DNA of 64,000 bases from Planctomycetota bacterium (GTDB taxonomy: Bacteria; Planctomycetota; UBA1135; UBA2386), in contig JAHBXX010000020.1 of the NCBI GenBank assembly GCA_019636245.1, forward strand, positions 17,378-81,377, given 5' to 3'. The notes beneath the pieces are model-generated. The model saw only the letters and a list, made by a program, of their open reading frames with translations. It did no database searches and was not told the origin of the DNA. Both the position numbers and the translations under genes were made by a program. The number at the start of each line of letters is the position of its first letter. Position 1 is the first letter of the stretch. This document shows, piece after piece, positions 57,301 through 64,000 of this stretch.

Positions 57301-57536
57301 ATGCCGGGCAGACCGTTGACCGAACTCTCGATCGGGAACGTGACGTTCTGTTCGACTTCGTCGGCAGCGAAGCCTGCGGCCTCGGTGAGCACGACGACGG
57401 TCGGCGCGTTGAGTTCGGGGAACACGTCCACCGGCATGCGCGGCACTTGGTAGCTCGCGAAGGCCAGCAGACCGACGGCCATCAGCAGCACGATCCACGG
57501 CTGCCGCAGCGAGAAGGCGATGAGCTTGCGGAACAT
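54351..57536 (-). CDS. RND heavy-metal efflux pump, divergent CzcA-like
   Basis: 1061 residues of HME-RND type: MPVDVFPELNAPTVVVLTEA near the start and GGLAVAIGELVDDAIIDVEN in helix 4. That helix-4 pattern differs from both the CusA (GVMVDSSVV) and CzcA (DFGLIVDGAVII) pumps in this window, so its cargo cannot be assigned from the known groups. It starts one base after the adaptor gene's stop. Confidence 0.88.
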   Translation of the reverse strand: MFRKLIAFSLRQPWIVLLMAVGLLAFASYQVPRMPVDVFPELNAPTVVVLTEAAGFAADEVEQNVTFPIESSVNGLPGIRRVRSASAIGLSLVWVEFEWGEDIYRARTLVAEKLNAARANLPPNAHAEITPITSITGEIMLLSLSSPDGSQSPMTVRAYAEFELRNQLLSVPGVAQVVAIGGDLPEYQINVRQDQLQLYDLTMQEVVDAARTAHSTAGAGYLPNVDGLELPVRQTGRVRSEADIAGTIVRYKDGHPVTIGQVAEVVLGATPKRGTATEGGKAAVVLSVQKSPGTNTLNLTDAIDSKLDQVEKAMPPGVVLNRHVMRQSDFITLSVHNLIAVLRDAAIFVVIILILFLLDVRTTLITLTALPLSLAVAFLVLWACGLSINVMTLGGLAVAIGELVDDAIIDVENVFRRLHENAALPVEGQKPVLRVIWDASNEIRSSVVFATVIICMVFVPLLFLQGIEGRFFRPLGIAYIVSTFASLIVALTVTPALCRLVLSRVGSKAHGEGFLVRWLKRRYEPALQWVMRRGRSILAVSALATVASLALGKTYGTSFLPEFNEGTFTVFLMAPPGTSLEESNRLAVGVEAQMAQLPGVRSVVRRTGRAERDEHAEPVSSSEIEVTVAAGFTKHEVRRSLDSVLSGVPGITTSIGQPIEHRLSHVLSGTPAAIAIVVQGDDLSLLRTLAKQIEGELQALPGTRDVAANREVMITSLPVRYRPRDLAAAGLSPAAAAEQVQDALQGETVAEVNEGIRRYAITVRLHPDERERVDDVSRLVLRGVGGATVRLRDVADMGRERTSNLIARENGKRKAVISCNVAEGYNLGQLVEEVKKRVEPIVTKAGCTLALGGQFEAQQSASQTILVMGVFVIVVMLLLVNAALGSMRAAVLVMVNLPLSLIGGIAAIYLTESPSLWSNTLALFGLGSGRYVAPVISIASMVGFITLFGIAVRNGILLVRHYFDLMHEGVPLQEAILRGSMERLVPILMTALTAALGLLPIVMAAGEPGSEILAPLSVVVLGGLLSSTFLNLLVVPAGFYLMFRNHPVGPKGQTPDALELS

Positions 57537-57537
57537 G

Positions 57538-58941
57538 TTACTTGTGTTCCCCAGCGTGGAAGGTCCCGTCGGAATGGAAGTGCCCGCCCTTCGCCGCCGA
57601 ACCCGAGCTGGCCAGCATCAGCTCGTAGGCACCGGCGAGCACGACCTCGTCGCCGTCGCGCAAGCCGCTCTTGACCTCGACCCAGCGTCCGTCATCGAGG
57701 CCGAGGTCCGCCTCCAGGCGGATGACTTTGTCCGCGTCGGCCGGATCGCGTCGGAACAGCACCCGTTCGAGACCATCCTGCAGCGTCGCGGCGAGTGGGA
57801 TCGCCAGCACCGGCTCCGCGGTGCCGGCCGTCTCGATCTCCAGGAAGCCCGCGACACCGGGACGCGCCCACGCCGCCGTAGCCGTCGGTTCGAGGAACAG
57901 GTCGAGGGTCCGCTGCGACGGGTCCGCGTCGGAGCCGAGCAACAGGGCTCCAGGCACGCGCTCTTCCCCGGCACTGGTGCTGAGTGCCGGCACCGCTTGC
58001 GCCGACAACCCACTGCGAAGCCGCGGCAGATCGCTCTGCAGGCCGCGCGCCCGGAACCGAACTTGGCCGAGGTCGCTGACCGTGACGACCAGTTGGCCGG
58101 TTTCCAGCCACGAGCCCGAAGCGACCTGCAACTGATCGACCACGCCGCCCGCACTCGCGCGAACCTCGATGGCGGACAGCACACGCCAATAGGGCAACTT
58201 GCTGGTAGTGCCCGGGGCATCGCCGATCAGTTGCTCGACGGTCGAGCCGGTCACAGCCGCCGCGGCTTCGAGCGCCAAGCGGAACCTGTCCCGACCAGCG
58301 ATGAGCTGCGCCTGGACTTCGGCCAGCGCGGCATCGGTCGTAGCCCCCTTCTCGCGGGCCTCGGCGAGGTCCCCGCGCACCTGGGCGAGCTGCGCACGCG
58401 CTTCCGACAGCTCGCGAGCCTGCCCGCCAACGCTGGACTGCGTTTCTTCGACGTTCTTCTGGCGCGCTTCGAGCACCGACGCGGCTTCGCGCAAACTCTG
58501 CTCGTGTTCGCGGTGCGCAGCGACGAGTGGCTGCATCGACGCCAGCCGTGCTTCTTCGACCCGGATCTGGGTCGCGATCTCGCCGATCTCGCGTTGCGTT
58601 TGTCGCCAGCCGGGGGAGTCCACGCGGAAGATCGGATCGCCGGCCTGGACCGACTGCAGAGGCTTCACCAAGAGCGTAATGCGCCCCTGCACCGGCGTGC
58701 GCAGCTCGTGACGCGCGGTCATCAGCAGCTCGAAATGGCCGGAGAACCGCAGGGTCTGCGCCACCCGGCGACGCTCGACCTTGACGAAGTCGATGCCGAG
58801 ATTCTTGCGAACGGTCTCGGGCACCGCGATCCGATTCGTCGGTGCTTGTGCTTCGTCATGCGCAGGCTGGGGCTCCTGCTTCTTCGAACAGGCCGACGCG
58901 AGCAGGGTGACAACGAGAACGAAACGGAGACGTGCAGCCAT
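57538..58941 (-). CDS. RND periplasmic adaptor lipoprotein
   Basis: 467 residues, lipobox LASAC. Adaptor features: TLRFSGHFELLMTARHELRT, VQGRITLLVKPLQSVQAGD, a long helical hairpin (about residues 110-225) and ASAGGVVDQLQVASGSWLE. The C-terminus is His-rich (GGHFHSDGTFHAGEHK), a likely metal handoff site. Three bases separate it from the outer-membrane factor gene. Confidence 0.85.
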   Translation of the reverse strand: MAARLRFVLVVTLLASACSKKQEPQPAHDEAQAPTNRIAVPETVRKNLGIDFVKVERRRVAQTLRFSGHFELLMTARHELRTPVQGRITLLVKPLQSVQAGDPIFRVDSPGWRQTQREIGEIATQIRVEEARLASMQPLVAAHREHEQSLREAASVLEARQKNVEETQSSVGGQARELSEARAQLAQVRGDLAEAREKGATTDAALAEVQAQLIAGRDRFRLALEAAAAVTGSTVEQLIGDAPGTTSKLPYWRVLSAIEVRASAGGVVDQLQVASGSWLETGQLVVTVSDLGQVRFRARGLQSDLPRLRSGLSAQAVPALSTSAGEERVPGALLLGSDADPSQRTLDLFLEPTATAAWARPGVAGFLEIETAGTAEPVLAIPLAATLQDGLERVLFRRDPADADKVIRLEADLGLDDGRWVEVKSGLRDGDEVVLAGAYELMLASSGSAAKGGHFHSDGTFHAGEHK

Positions 58942-58944
58942 GGG

Positions 58945-60306
58945 TCATTCCTCCTTCGCGGGGGCCGCCAGCGACGGCCAGAAGAGCGAGTTCAGTTCGA
59001 CCGTGGCTTCCGCCTCGGTCACGGCGGATGCGACCGCGGCGAGTTGCGCCTCGTAGGCGCGTGTCACGGCATCCAGGATCAGAAGAGTGTCGAGCTGGCC
59101 GAGTTCGGCGAGACGTTTCGCGTCCGCGACTTGGCGCTCGGTGAGTGGCAGCAACTCGACATCGAGGATGCGTCGTTGCTCGACCGCTGCGCGGCGCTTC
59201 GTGTCCGCCTGGGCAAGGGCGTGCGTAGCGGCCTCGAGCCGCTCCTTCAGGCGCTCGGCGGCAACGTTCCTCGCCGCTCGCCTCTCACCGATCTCCTGCG
59301 CGTTGCCGTTCCACAGCGGGATCGGCAACGAGAAGCCGAAAGCGGGGCGCGGCTGCGCGTCTTCCTCCTGCCACCCGGGCTGAATCCACAGCTCCGGCCA
59401 CTGCTTGCGGATGGCGAGTTGCAACCCGCGTTCGGCGACATCGTGCTCGCGCATCGCCAGCTCGACGAGAGGGCTCTGGCTCAGTTTCGCAAGCTGCTCC
59501 GAACCAGACACTCGCTCGGTAGTGGACAGACTGGGTTCGACGCGCAGCTCCAGTCCAGGGGGCATCCCGAGCAGCTCGCGCAGACGCAGGTCTGCACCCT
59601 GTGCTTCCCCGCGTGCGACGACGAGGTCGGCTTGGTGGCGGACTCTCGCCAGCGTGAACGCACGCGCTTCGAGCTGAGTCAGGGTCTGGGCAGCGGCCAA
59701 CCGCGACGCGATCTGTTCGAGGTCGGTGAGCCTCTGCACCAGCGCCGTCAGCAGATCGACGCGCAGCCGTGCGGCGGAGAGCTTCACCCACGCGACATCC
59801 AGGTTGTTCAGTACCTCGGCTTCGGAACGGCGTGCGTCGATCAGCGCCTGCGCATGCTGCGATTCCGCAAGCGCCTGCTCCAAGCCAGGGCGACCCGTGA
59901 TCGGCAGTGTCTGCGCGATGTAGGCCCCGGCGAACCAGTTGTGCTGCCAGACGTTCTCCAGCACGTAGAAGAACGAGCCGCTGAGCTGCGGGTCGTCCCA
60001 CAAGCCCGCCAGCTCCGCCGTCGCCTGCGCCACGGCCGCCTGTGCCCTGACGACCTTTAGCGACGGGTTGAAGAGCAGGGCGACGTAGCGTGCTTCTTCG
60101 AGCGACAGCCCGTCCGCCACGTCGAATCCGTGGATGGCGGGGTCGTGCTGGCGCAGCGTCTCGGCGAACGCCCGCACGAACGTGGCGTCGGGAATGCGCT
60201 CGGCGAACAGCCGGGCGTGGGCCAGGAGATCGACAGGAGCAGGCGTGTAGGTCTGGCAGCCTGCCGCGACGAAGGCGGACAAAGCCGCCCAACGGATCGG
60301 GTGCAT
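58945..60306 (-). CDS. Outer-membrane efflux lipoprotein of the third RND system
   Basis: 453 residues, lipobox AAGC, TolC-like helices, with EEARYVALLFNPSLKVVRAQ and FGFSLPIPLWNGNAQEIGER typical of CzcC relatives. Its first ~50 residues are nearly identical to the stump at 43907-44116, although the complete CzcC at 42540 is clearly different. Confidence 0.85.
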   Translation of the reverse strand: MHPIRWAALSAFVAAGCQTYTPAPVDLLAHARLFAERIPDATFVRAFAETLRQHDPAIHGFDVADGLSLEEARYVALLFNPSLKVVRAQAAVAQATAELAGLWDDPQLSGSFFYVLENVWQHNWFAGAYIAQTLPITGRPGLEQALAESQHAQALIDARRSEAEVLNNLDVAWVKLSAARLRVDLLTALVQRLTDLEQIASRLAAAQTLTQLEARAFTLARVRHQADLVVARGEAQGADLRLRELLGMPPGLELRVEPSLSTTERVSGSEQLAKLSQSPLVELAMREHDVAERGLQLAIRKQWPELWIQPGWQEEDAQPRPAFGFSLPIPLWNGNAQEIGERRAARNVAAERLKERLEAATHALAQADTKRRAAVEQRRILDVELLPLTERQVADAKRLAELGQLDTLLILDAVTRAYEAQLAAVASAVTEAEATVELNSLFWPSLAAPAKEE

Positions 60307-60487
60307 GAGAGTCGACGAACGTGACGTTGGCGCGCTAACGGGACGCCGCGTCACTCGCACGACGCGGCACGGCGAGGCCAAGAGGCCCCGAATCCCGAGC
60401 CAAAGGGCTCAGGCGGCGCGCGTCGACTCAGATCAGCAGGAGGGTCGTAGCCAGCAGCTCGGTGCGTTGGTCCGTTCTCGGCGGACC
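60141..60487. repeat. 347-bp duplicated segment, copy 2
   Basis: Partner of 43951-44297. Here the outer-membrane factor gene it enters is full length, so this copy is the more complete arrangement. Confidence 0.85.
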
Positions 60488-60889
60488 AGTGGCAGGCGGC
60501 AACACCGTGTCGGGTTGCGCACTCGGCGTGTAGGCGAGCCACGAATCCACGACATCAACCGCCGGGGCGTCGGGGAACTCGAACGTGATGCGTTCGGGAA
60601 GCGGGCCTTCGGCGATCGAGAACGCAACGTCCGTGCAGCCACAACGACTCGGCTCGGCAGCATCACCTTCGCCACAGTCGCCACCATCGTCGTCGCCGTG
60701 ATCGTGCTCGTGCGCGCCGCAACCGACTTCCACCTCGTGGTGATCCTGGCAGCAGGAGCCAGAGGCATGCACGAACTCGATGCTGCCGTGGCAATGTGGT
60801 CCGCTGCAAACCACGAGGAAGCGCGGAAGGCCCAGGCAGAGCATGAGCAGGACCGCCCAGATCGAGATCTGGAGGACCTGACGCGACAC
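60428..60889 (-). CDS. Cys/His-rich CzcI-like small exported protein
   Basis: 153 residues from GTG 60889, which has AGGA six bases upstream. A hydrophobic span (ISIWAVLLMLCLGLPRFLVV) is followed by a metal-ligand-rich section (CSGPHCHGS, GSCCQDHHEVEVGCGAHEHDHGDD, CGCTD). The C-terminus matches the His-rich protein at 44238-44720. Heads the third RND operon. Confidence 0.7.
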   Translation of the reverse strand: MSRQVLQISIWAVLLMLCLGLPRFLVVCSGPHCHGSIEFVHASGSCCQDHHEVEVGCGAHEHDHGDDDGGDCGEGDAAEPSRCGCTDVAFSIAEGPLPERITFEFPDAPAVDVVDSWLAYTPSAQPDTVLPPATGPPRTDQRTELLATTLLLI

Positions 60890-61177
60890 CTGACTTCCTA
60901 GACGGGACACCACGCGGTAGCTGGATCGAGCGGCGACGCCACTCAGCTTGAGTTCGGGGGCAACATACGTTGCGCGCCACCGGAACTCCACGTTCTTGTC
61001 CTGGGGCGACTCCGCAGTGTGCTCTCGGGGCGCGGAAGCATGGCCCCCGCAGCGGCAACCGGGCCTCCAGCGAGATCGAGCCCAGATCAGGCCCCCAGCG
61101 CAACCCCGCGGCATCCTCGGATCGCCGCGCAGTCGCGTGAGCACCTCGCGATCATACGCGCCGCGGCCCACGCTCGG
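60890..61177. other. Gap between third RND operon and HNH gene
   Basis: 288 bases. An open frame continues upstream of the CzcI-like start, but its Arg/Pro/Gly-rich translation does not look coding. I see no repeat or RNA; the RND operon promoter should lie here. Confidence 0.45.
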
Positions 61178-61417
61178 TCACCCAGGCACGCGCCACTCCA
61201 GGTTGGTCACGGCGTTGTCGGTCAGGTTGCCGTTCTTGTGAACAACCCTGTGCTCCGGGGACGGGGCGAAGCCGAGGAACGTCTCGGCAACAAGAATGTG
61301 CACAGCGTGTTCTTCCTGTCGCCCGTCCTCGCCGGTCACCATCACGTAGAGGTATCCGTCGTCCTTGAGGTAGGACGGGATCCGCTCGCCCCTTTCCCTG
61401 CTGCGTTTGTTCGCCAT
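61178..61417 (-). CDS. Small HNH-type nuclease-like protein
   Basis: 79 residues. After a basic start, YLYVMVTGEDGRQEEHAVHI and VAETFLGF lead to HRVVHKNGNLTDNAVTNLEW, the HNH pattern of phage and homing-type nucleases. The protein stops right after this motif, shorter than most HNH endonucleases, so it may be minimal or truncated. It follows the DNA methyltransferase by 54 bases on the same strand. Confidence 0.7.
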   Translation of the reverse strand: MANKRSRERGERIPSYLKDDGYLYVMVTGEDGRQEEHAVHILVAETFLGFAPSPEHRVVHKNGNLTDNAVTNLEWRVPG

Positions 61418-61471
61418 TGCCGCTCCTCCGAAGAGATGTAACGGGGCTCCTACTTGCCCCTGATCGGTTGT

Positions 61472-62446
61472 TCATCGGACTGCACGGCGTCGAACTGCAG
61501 TTGGCTCGCTCACGCTGGAGGTACCAACCTGCTGGAGCCGCTTCAGAGCGTGCGTCACGTAGCGCCGGTCGATGTCGGTCCCGACGCCCCGCATGCCAGC
61601 AGCTTGCGCCGCGATCATCGTCGTGCCCGAGCCCACGAACGGATCGAAGACGAGTGAGCCGGCTGGGCAACCTGCCAACCGGATGCACATCTCGGGCAGG
61701 GCCACGGGGAACGTCGCGGGGTGCGAACCGCGGTCCTGGTCGCGATCCCGGATAGTGTCGTAGGGCAGGAACCAGGAGTTCCCCCGGCAGCGGCGGTCCT
61801 TCACGACGCCGAGCTTATTCACGCGCGCGTCCAGCTCTCGATCGAGTCGCTCGCGTTCGCGCTCGGTCGCACGAGCCTCAAAGTCTAGCCAACCCGCGTA
61901 GCCGAACTTCTTGGCGAGGCGACCGCGCATGCGGCTTCGCTTGTCGAGGTTCGACTTCCACTTGTAGGGAACGCCCACCGCCGAGCGGTCGATCGGGGCG
62001 TTCCCCGTCTTGGTCAAGTGGAACACCATCTCGTGCGTCGGGGTCACGAAGCGCCCCGATCTGATCGGCTTGAAGTGGCCGAACGTCTCGGTGTCGATCG
62101 AGACGCTCTTCACCCAACAGATCCGGTTCTGCAGCACGAACCGCTTGCGTGCGACCAGCAAAACGTCGACGTCAACCCACGGGTCCGTGTTGCTGTAGCC
62201 GACATTCAGGAAGAAGTGCCCGTCCGGCCGCAGCACTCGATGGAGGTCGTCGAACACCTCGCCCAACCAAGCGAGGTATCGCTCGCGGGGCTTCTTGTCC
62301 TCGTAGGACTCGTACGCGATGCCCAGGTTGTAGGGCGGGGACGTGACGACGCAGTCGACGACGTTGGCTGGCTGCGAACCCATCCAAGCCCGGCAGTCCT
62401 GGTTGAGAATCGCGATTTCAGGTGTTCGACGCCGCGTCGTTTGCAT
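61472..62446 (-). CDS. Beta-class DNA methyltransferase (N4-cytosine or N6-adenine)
   Basis: 324 residues. Catalytic motif TSPPYNLGI comes first (about residue 35) and SAM motif FDPFVGSGTTMIAAQ late (about residue 270), the beta-class order. TSPPY rather than DPPY favours N4-cytosine methylation, but some N6-adenine enzymes also have SPPY. Between them is a ~100-residue target-recognition part (GRLAKKFGYAGWLDFEARAT). ATG 62446 is the likely start. No restriction enzyme is evident apart from the tiny HNH neighbour. Confidence 0.88.
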   Translation of the reverse strand: MQTTRRRTPEIAILNQDCRAWMGSQPANVVDCVVTSPPYNLGIAYESYEDKKPRERYLAWLGEVFDDLHRVLRPDGHFFLNVGYSNTDPWVDVDVLLVARKRFVLQNRICWVKSVSIDTETFGHFKPIRSGRFVTPTHEMVFHLTKTGNAPIDRSAVGVPYKWKSNLDKRSRMRGRLAKKFGYAGWLDFEARATERERERLDRELDARVNKLGVVKDRRCRGNSWFLPYDTIRDRDQDRGSHPATFPVALPEMCIRLAGCPAGSLVFDPFVGSGTTMIAAQAAGMRGVGTDIDRRYVTHALKRLQQVGTSSVSEPTAVRRRAVR

Positions 62447-62501
62447 GTTCCGCGCAAGGCAGCATAGACACATCGCTCGCGATTCCGAGCGGTCGGCGAA
62501 G

Positions 62502-62544
62502 AGTCGCACGGCGTCGCGCCGGATCGCGTGGAGTTGCGCTGGAT
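62502..62544 (+). repeat. Right boundary repeat of the metal-resistance island
   Basis: Partner of 19963-20005 (about 36 of 43 bases the same). It lies in the 205-base gap between the methyltransferase and LOG genes. Confidence 0.5.
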
Positions 62545-62560
62545 ACCGTTGACCCGAGAC

Positions 62561-62580
62561 TGACTCAATGTCACGCGCAC
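62561..62580 (+). repeat. Dispersed motif copy 4
   Basis: TGACTCAATGTCACGCGCAC, two mismatches to 20081-20100. Confidence 0.5.
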
Positions 62581-62651
62581 GGCTCGATGTGATTGGTGAC
62601 CAAGCGCCCGGTCCCGTCGCTCGCTCGGCAGCCCTGCGGCAGGTGCCGCGA

Positions 62652-63254
62652 CTACGGAGCGTCTCTTCGGCGGATCGTCCTATGCTGCCCTGTGAAGCGT
62701 CCGACACGGTCAACAACCGTGCGAACGGCATCTGCTGCGGATGCGGCCCCGAACACCCGGTCATCAGGCTCGCTGGGATACCGCACGCGCTCGTCGACCC
62801 GCTGGTCGGCGATCTTGCCGCTCCAACCCTCCACGCGCAGCGCGACGATGAGCCGTTTGTAGATCCAGGAGAGGCAGATCTCGGACATCGTGCCGGCCCC
62901 GCCGCCGATCGCGATCACGGCGTCGGCGTGCGCGACGATCGAGTTGCGGACGTGGTCCAGGCCCGACGGGATCGCGACGTCGACGAACGGGTTAGCGTCG
63001 GCTGGATCGTGGCCCGGCAGGACCGCAACGGTGTCGCCGGACTGGTAGCGCGACGACGAACGCGCACCACGGCACGCTGCCTCCATCACGCCGCCCAGTC
63101 CGCCAGTCAGCACGCGGAAGCCTGCGTCGACGAGTAGACGGCCAACATCCTCGGCCAACAGATCCTTCTGGGACCCTGGTGGCACGTTTGCGTCGCCGAT
63201 CACCGCGACAAGCCTGCGTCGCGCTGGAGCCTGGGAAGGGGAGTTGCCGGTCAT
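62652..63254 (-). CDS. LOG/SLOG-type nucleotide-binding protein (TIGR00725-like)
   Basis: 200 residues with the Rossmann-type opening RRRLVAVIGDANVP, then LTGGLGGVMEAACRGAR and VIAIGGGAGTMSEICLSW, the GGG-x-GT-x3-E motif of the 'lysine decarboxylase-like' LOG/SLOG superfamily. Members include cytokinin-activating phosphoribohydrolases and nucleotide sensors in defence systems; activity here is unassigned. ATG 63254 overlaps the histidine-phosphatase stop (ATGA). Confidence 0.8.
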   Translation of the reverse strand: MTGNSPSQAPARRRLVAVIGDANVPPGSQKDLLAEDVGRLLVDAGFRVLTGGLGGVMEAACRGARSSSRYQSGDTVAVLPGHDPADANPFVDVAIPSGLDHVRNSIVAHADAVIAIGGGAGTMSEICLSWIYKRLIVALRVEGWSGKIADQRVDERVRYPSEPDDRVFGAASAADAVRTVVDRVGRFTGQHRTIRRRDAP

Positions 63255-64000
63255 GCGAGCACCTCCGTCCCGAGGAACCGCTCGGCTTCCTTCCTGCTCA
63301 CCAGCAAGCCCCCGAGGTAGGGAACCGAAGTCGGTCGCTCGCCGCGCAGGGCAGCCAGCAGCGCCATCACGAGGAAGTCGTGTGTGACCGCGATCACCCC
63401 TCGTGTCCCAGGCGCACTCAACATCGCTTCGAGCGCCTGACGCGCGACTTGCTCGCACGGCATGAGAATGCCCTGCGGCAGTGACCCATCCATCCAGCTC
63501 GCCATCAGCCCAGTCCAGCCGAGGCGGCGCTTCACCTCGTCGTAGTGCTCCGGCCCGGTCGCGAGGAACCGCATGAGGTGCGGAGTCCGCAGGATCGACG
63601 CTGGATCAAGTCCTGCGCCAGCCGCGATCGACTCGGCGGTCTCCAGCGATCGCAGAACGGGGCTGCTCGCAAGCCGAACCGCTTGTCCAACTCGCTGGCC
63701 GAGTTCACGGGCCATCTCGCGCCCGCGAGTGGTCAACGCAACTTCGTGCTTCTGCTGGTTCGTCAGGCCGGCGAATGATGGCCGTTCAGAGTGCCGAACG
63801 AACAGGATGGCACCGTCCTGCAGCATGTCGGCCCTCACGACCTCTGGAGTCACCAGGGTCGACGCAGGCTTGCCACGCGCCCAGCTTCGGGACGGCCGGC
63901 TGGTGAGGACGCCGATCTGCTTCTCCCGAGCGCGCCGGCCGTCACCCTTGCCCAGGCCCGATGGCTCGTAGAGATAGAGCGGCTGCCTGATCCACTCGGG
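63251..64000 (-). CDS. Histidine phosphatase-family protein, open at window edge
   Basis: The phosphatase domain starts FVRHSERPSFAG (catalytic RH; the usual RHG is RHS here) and continues with LASSPVLRSLETAESI and VIAVTHDFLVMALLAAL (second histidine). A GTG at 63853 would give 200 residues. However, the same frame stays open to base 64000 with natural-looking sequence (WIRQPLYLYEPSGLGKGDGR), so the protein is probably longer with its start outside the window. Substrate unknown. Confidence 0.75.
   Translation of the reverse strand, partial: PEWIRQPLYLYEPSGLGKGDGRRAREKQIGVLTSRPSRSWARGKPASTLVTPEVVRADMLQDGAILFVRHSERPSFAGLTNQQKHEVALTTRGREMARELGQRVGQAVRLASSPVLRSLETAESIAAGAGLDPASILRTPHLMRFLATGPEHYDEVKRRLGWTGLMASWMDGSLPQGILMPCEQVARQALEAMLSAPGTRGVIAVTHDFLVMALLAALRGERPTSVPYLGGLLVSRKEAERFLGTEVLA

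Noticed and set aside
60890..61171. An N-terminal extension of the CzcI-like protein back to 61171
   Set aside because: The extra residues are Arg/Gly/Pro-rich and unlike the exported core, while GTG 60889 has a good AGGA site just upstream of a proper signal segment.

Overview
The window is high-GC bacterial chromosome with dense, often translationally coupled genes. The best clue to its owner is a decayed locus (17895-19371) that joins an ECF sigma factor to a formylglycine-generating-enzyme (SUMF1-type) domain. A DUF1080 hydrolase and many lipoproteins point the same way. I infer a member of the Planctomycetota; no rRNA, ribosomal protein or intact tRNA gene is present to confirm it.

Region 1 (1-15.7 kb) looks like ordinary chromosome. 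A sulfur-trafficking operon (MBL-fold/rhodanese protein, two YeeE/YedE half-transporters, a triple rhodanese and an ArsR repressor) is followed by DUF1080, pdxH, glutamate-type dehydrogenase, a protein-isoaspartate methyltransferase apparently fused to an archease domain, a CBS-domain protein, a SOUL protein, an acetyltransferase, a pirin, an ArsC-like phosphatase and a lipoprotein catalase-peroxidase.

Region 2 (15.8-19.9 kb) is a small accessory island bounded by two 153-bp direct repeats that look identical. Each repeat contains the 3' half of a tRNA-Pro(GGG). Between them lie an AbiEi/AbiEii toxin-antitoxin pair and the sigma/SUMF1 pseudogene. No integrase is visible.

Region 3 (20-61 kb) is a large metal-resistance island, also flanked by diverged direct repeats (19963-20005 and 62502-62544). 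It encodes a Cu+ P-type ATPase coupled to a CorE-like ECF sigma factor, a CusCBA system with TRASH and Cys-rich partners, a CzcCBA system with a DmeF-like CDF exporter, and a second CzcCBA-like system with His- and Cys-rich lipoproteins. It also holds a Zn/Cd/Pb P-type ATPase whose gene overlaps the start of a complete tripartite ABC exporter operon under a divergent ArsR regulator.

The most unusual find is at 21236-21846. Two overlapping lipoprotein genes each encode a heavy-metal-associated (HMA) domain in which the first cysteine of the metal-binding motif is an in-frame UGA, giving U-G-G-C. Each UGA is followed by a candidate bacterial SECIS hairpin. They look like a tandem pair of periplasmic metal-binding selenoproteins beside the copper ATPase.

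Region 4 (61-64 kb) holds an HNH protein, an orphan beta-class DNA methyltransferase, a LOG/SLOG-type nucleotide-binding protein and a histidine-phosphatase reading frame that runs off the window edge. All protein identifications are from reading the translated sequence and recalling family motifs; no database search was run.
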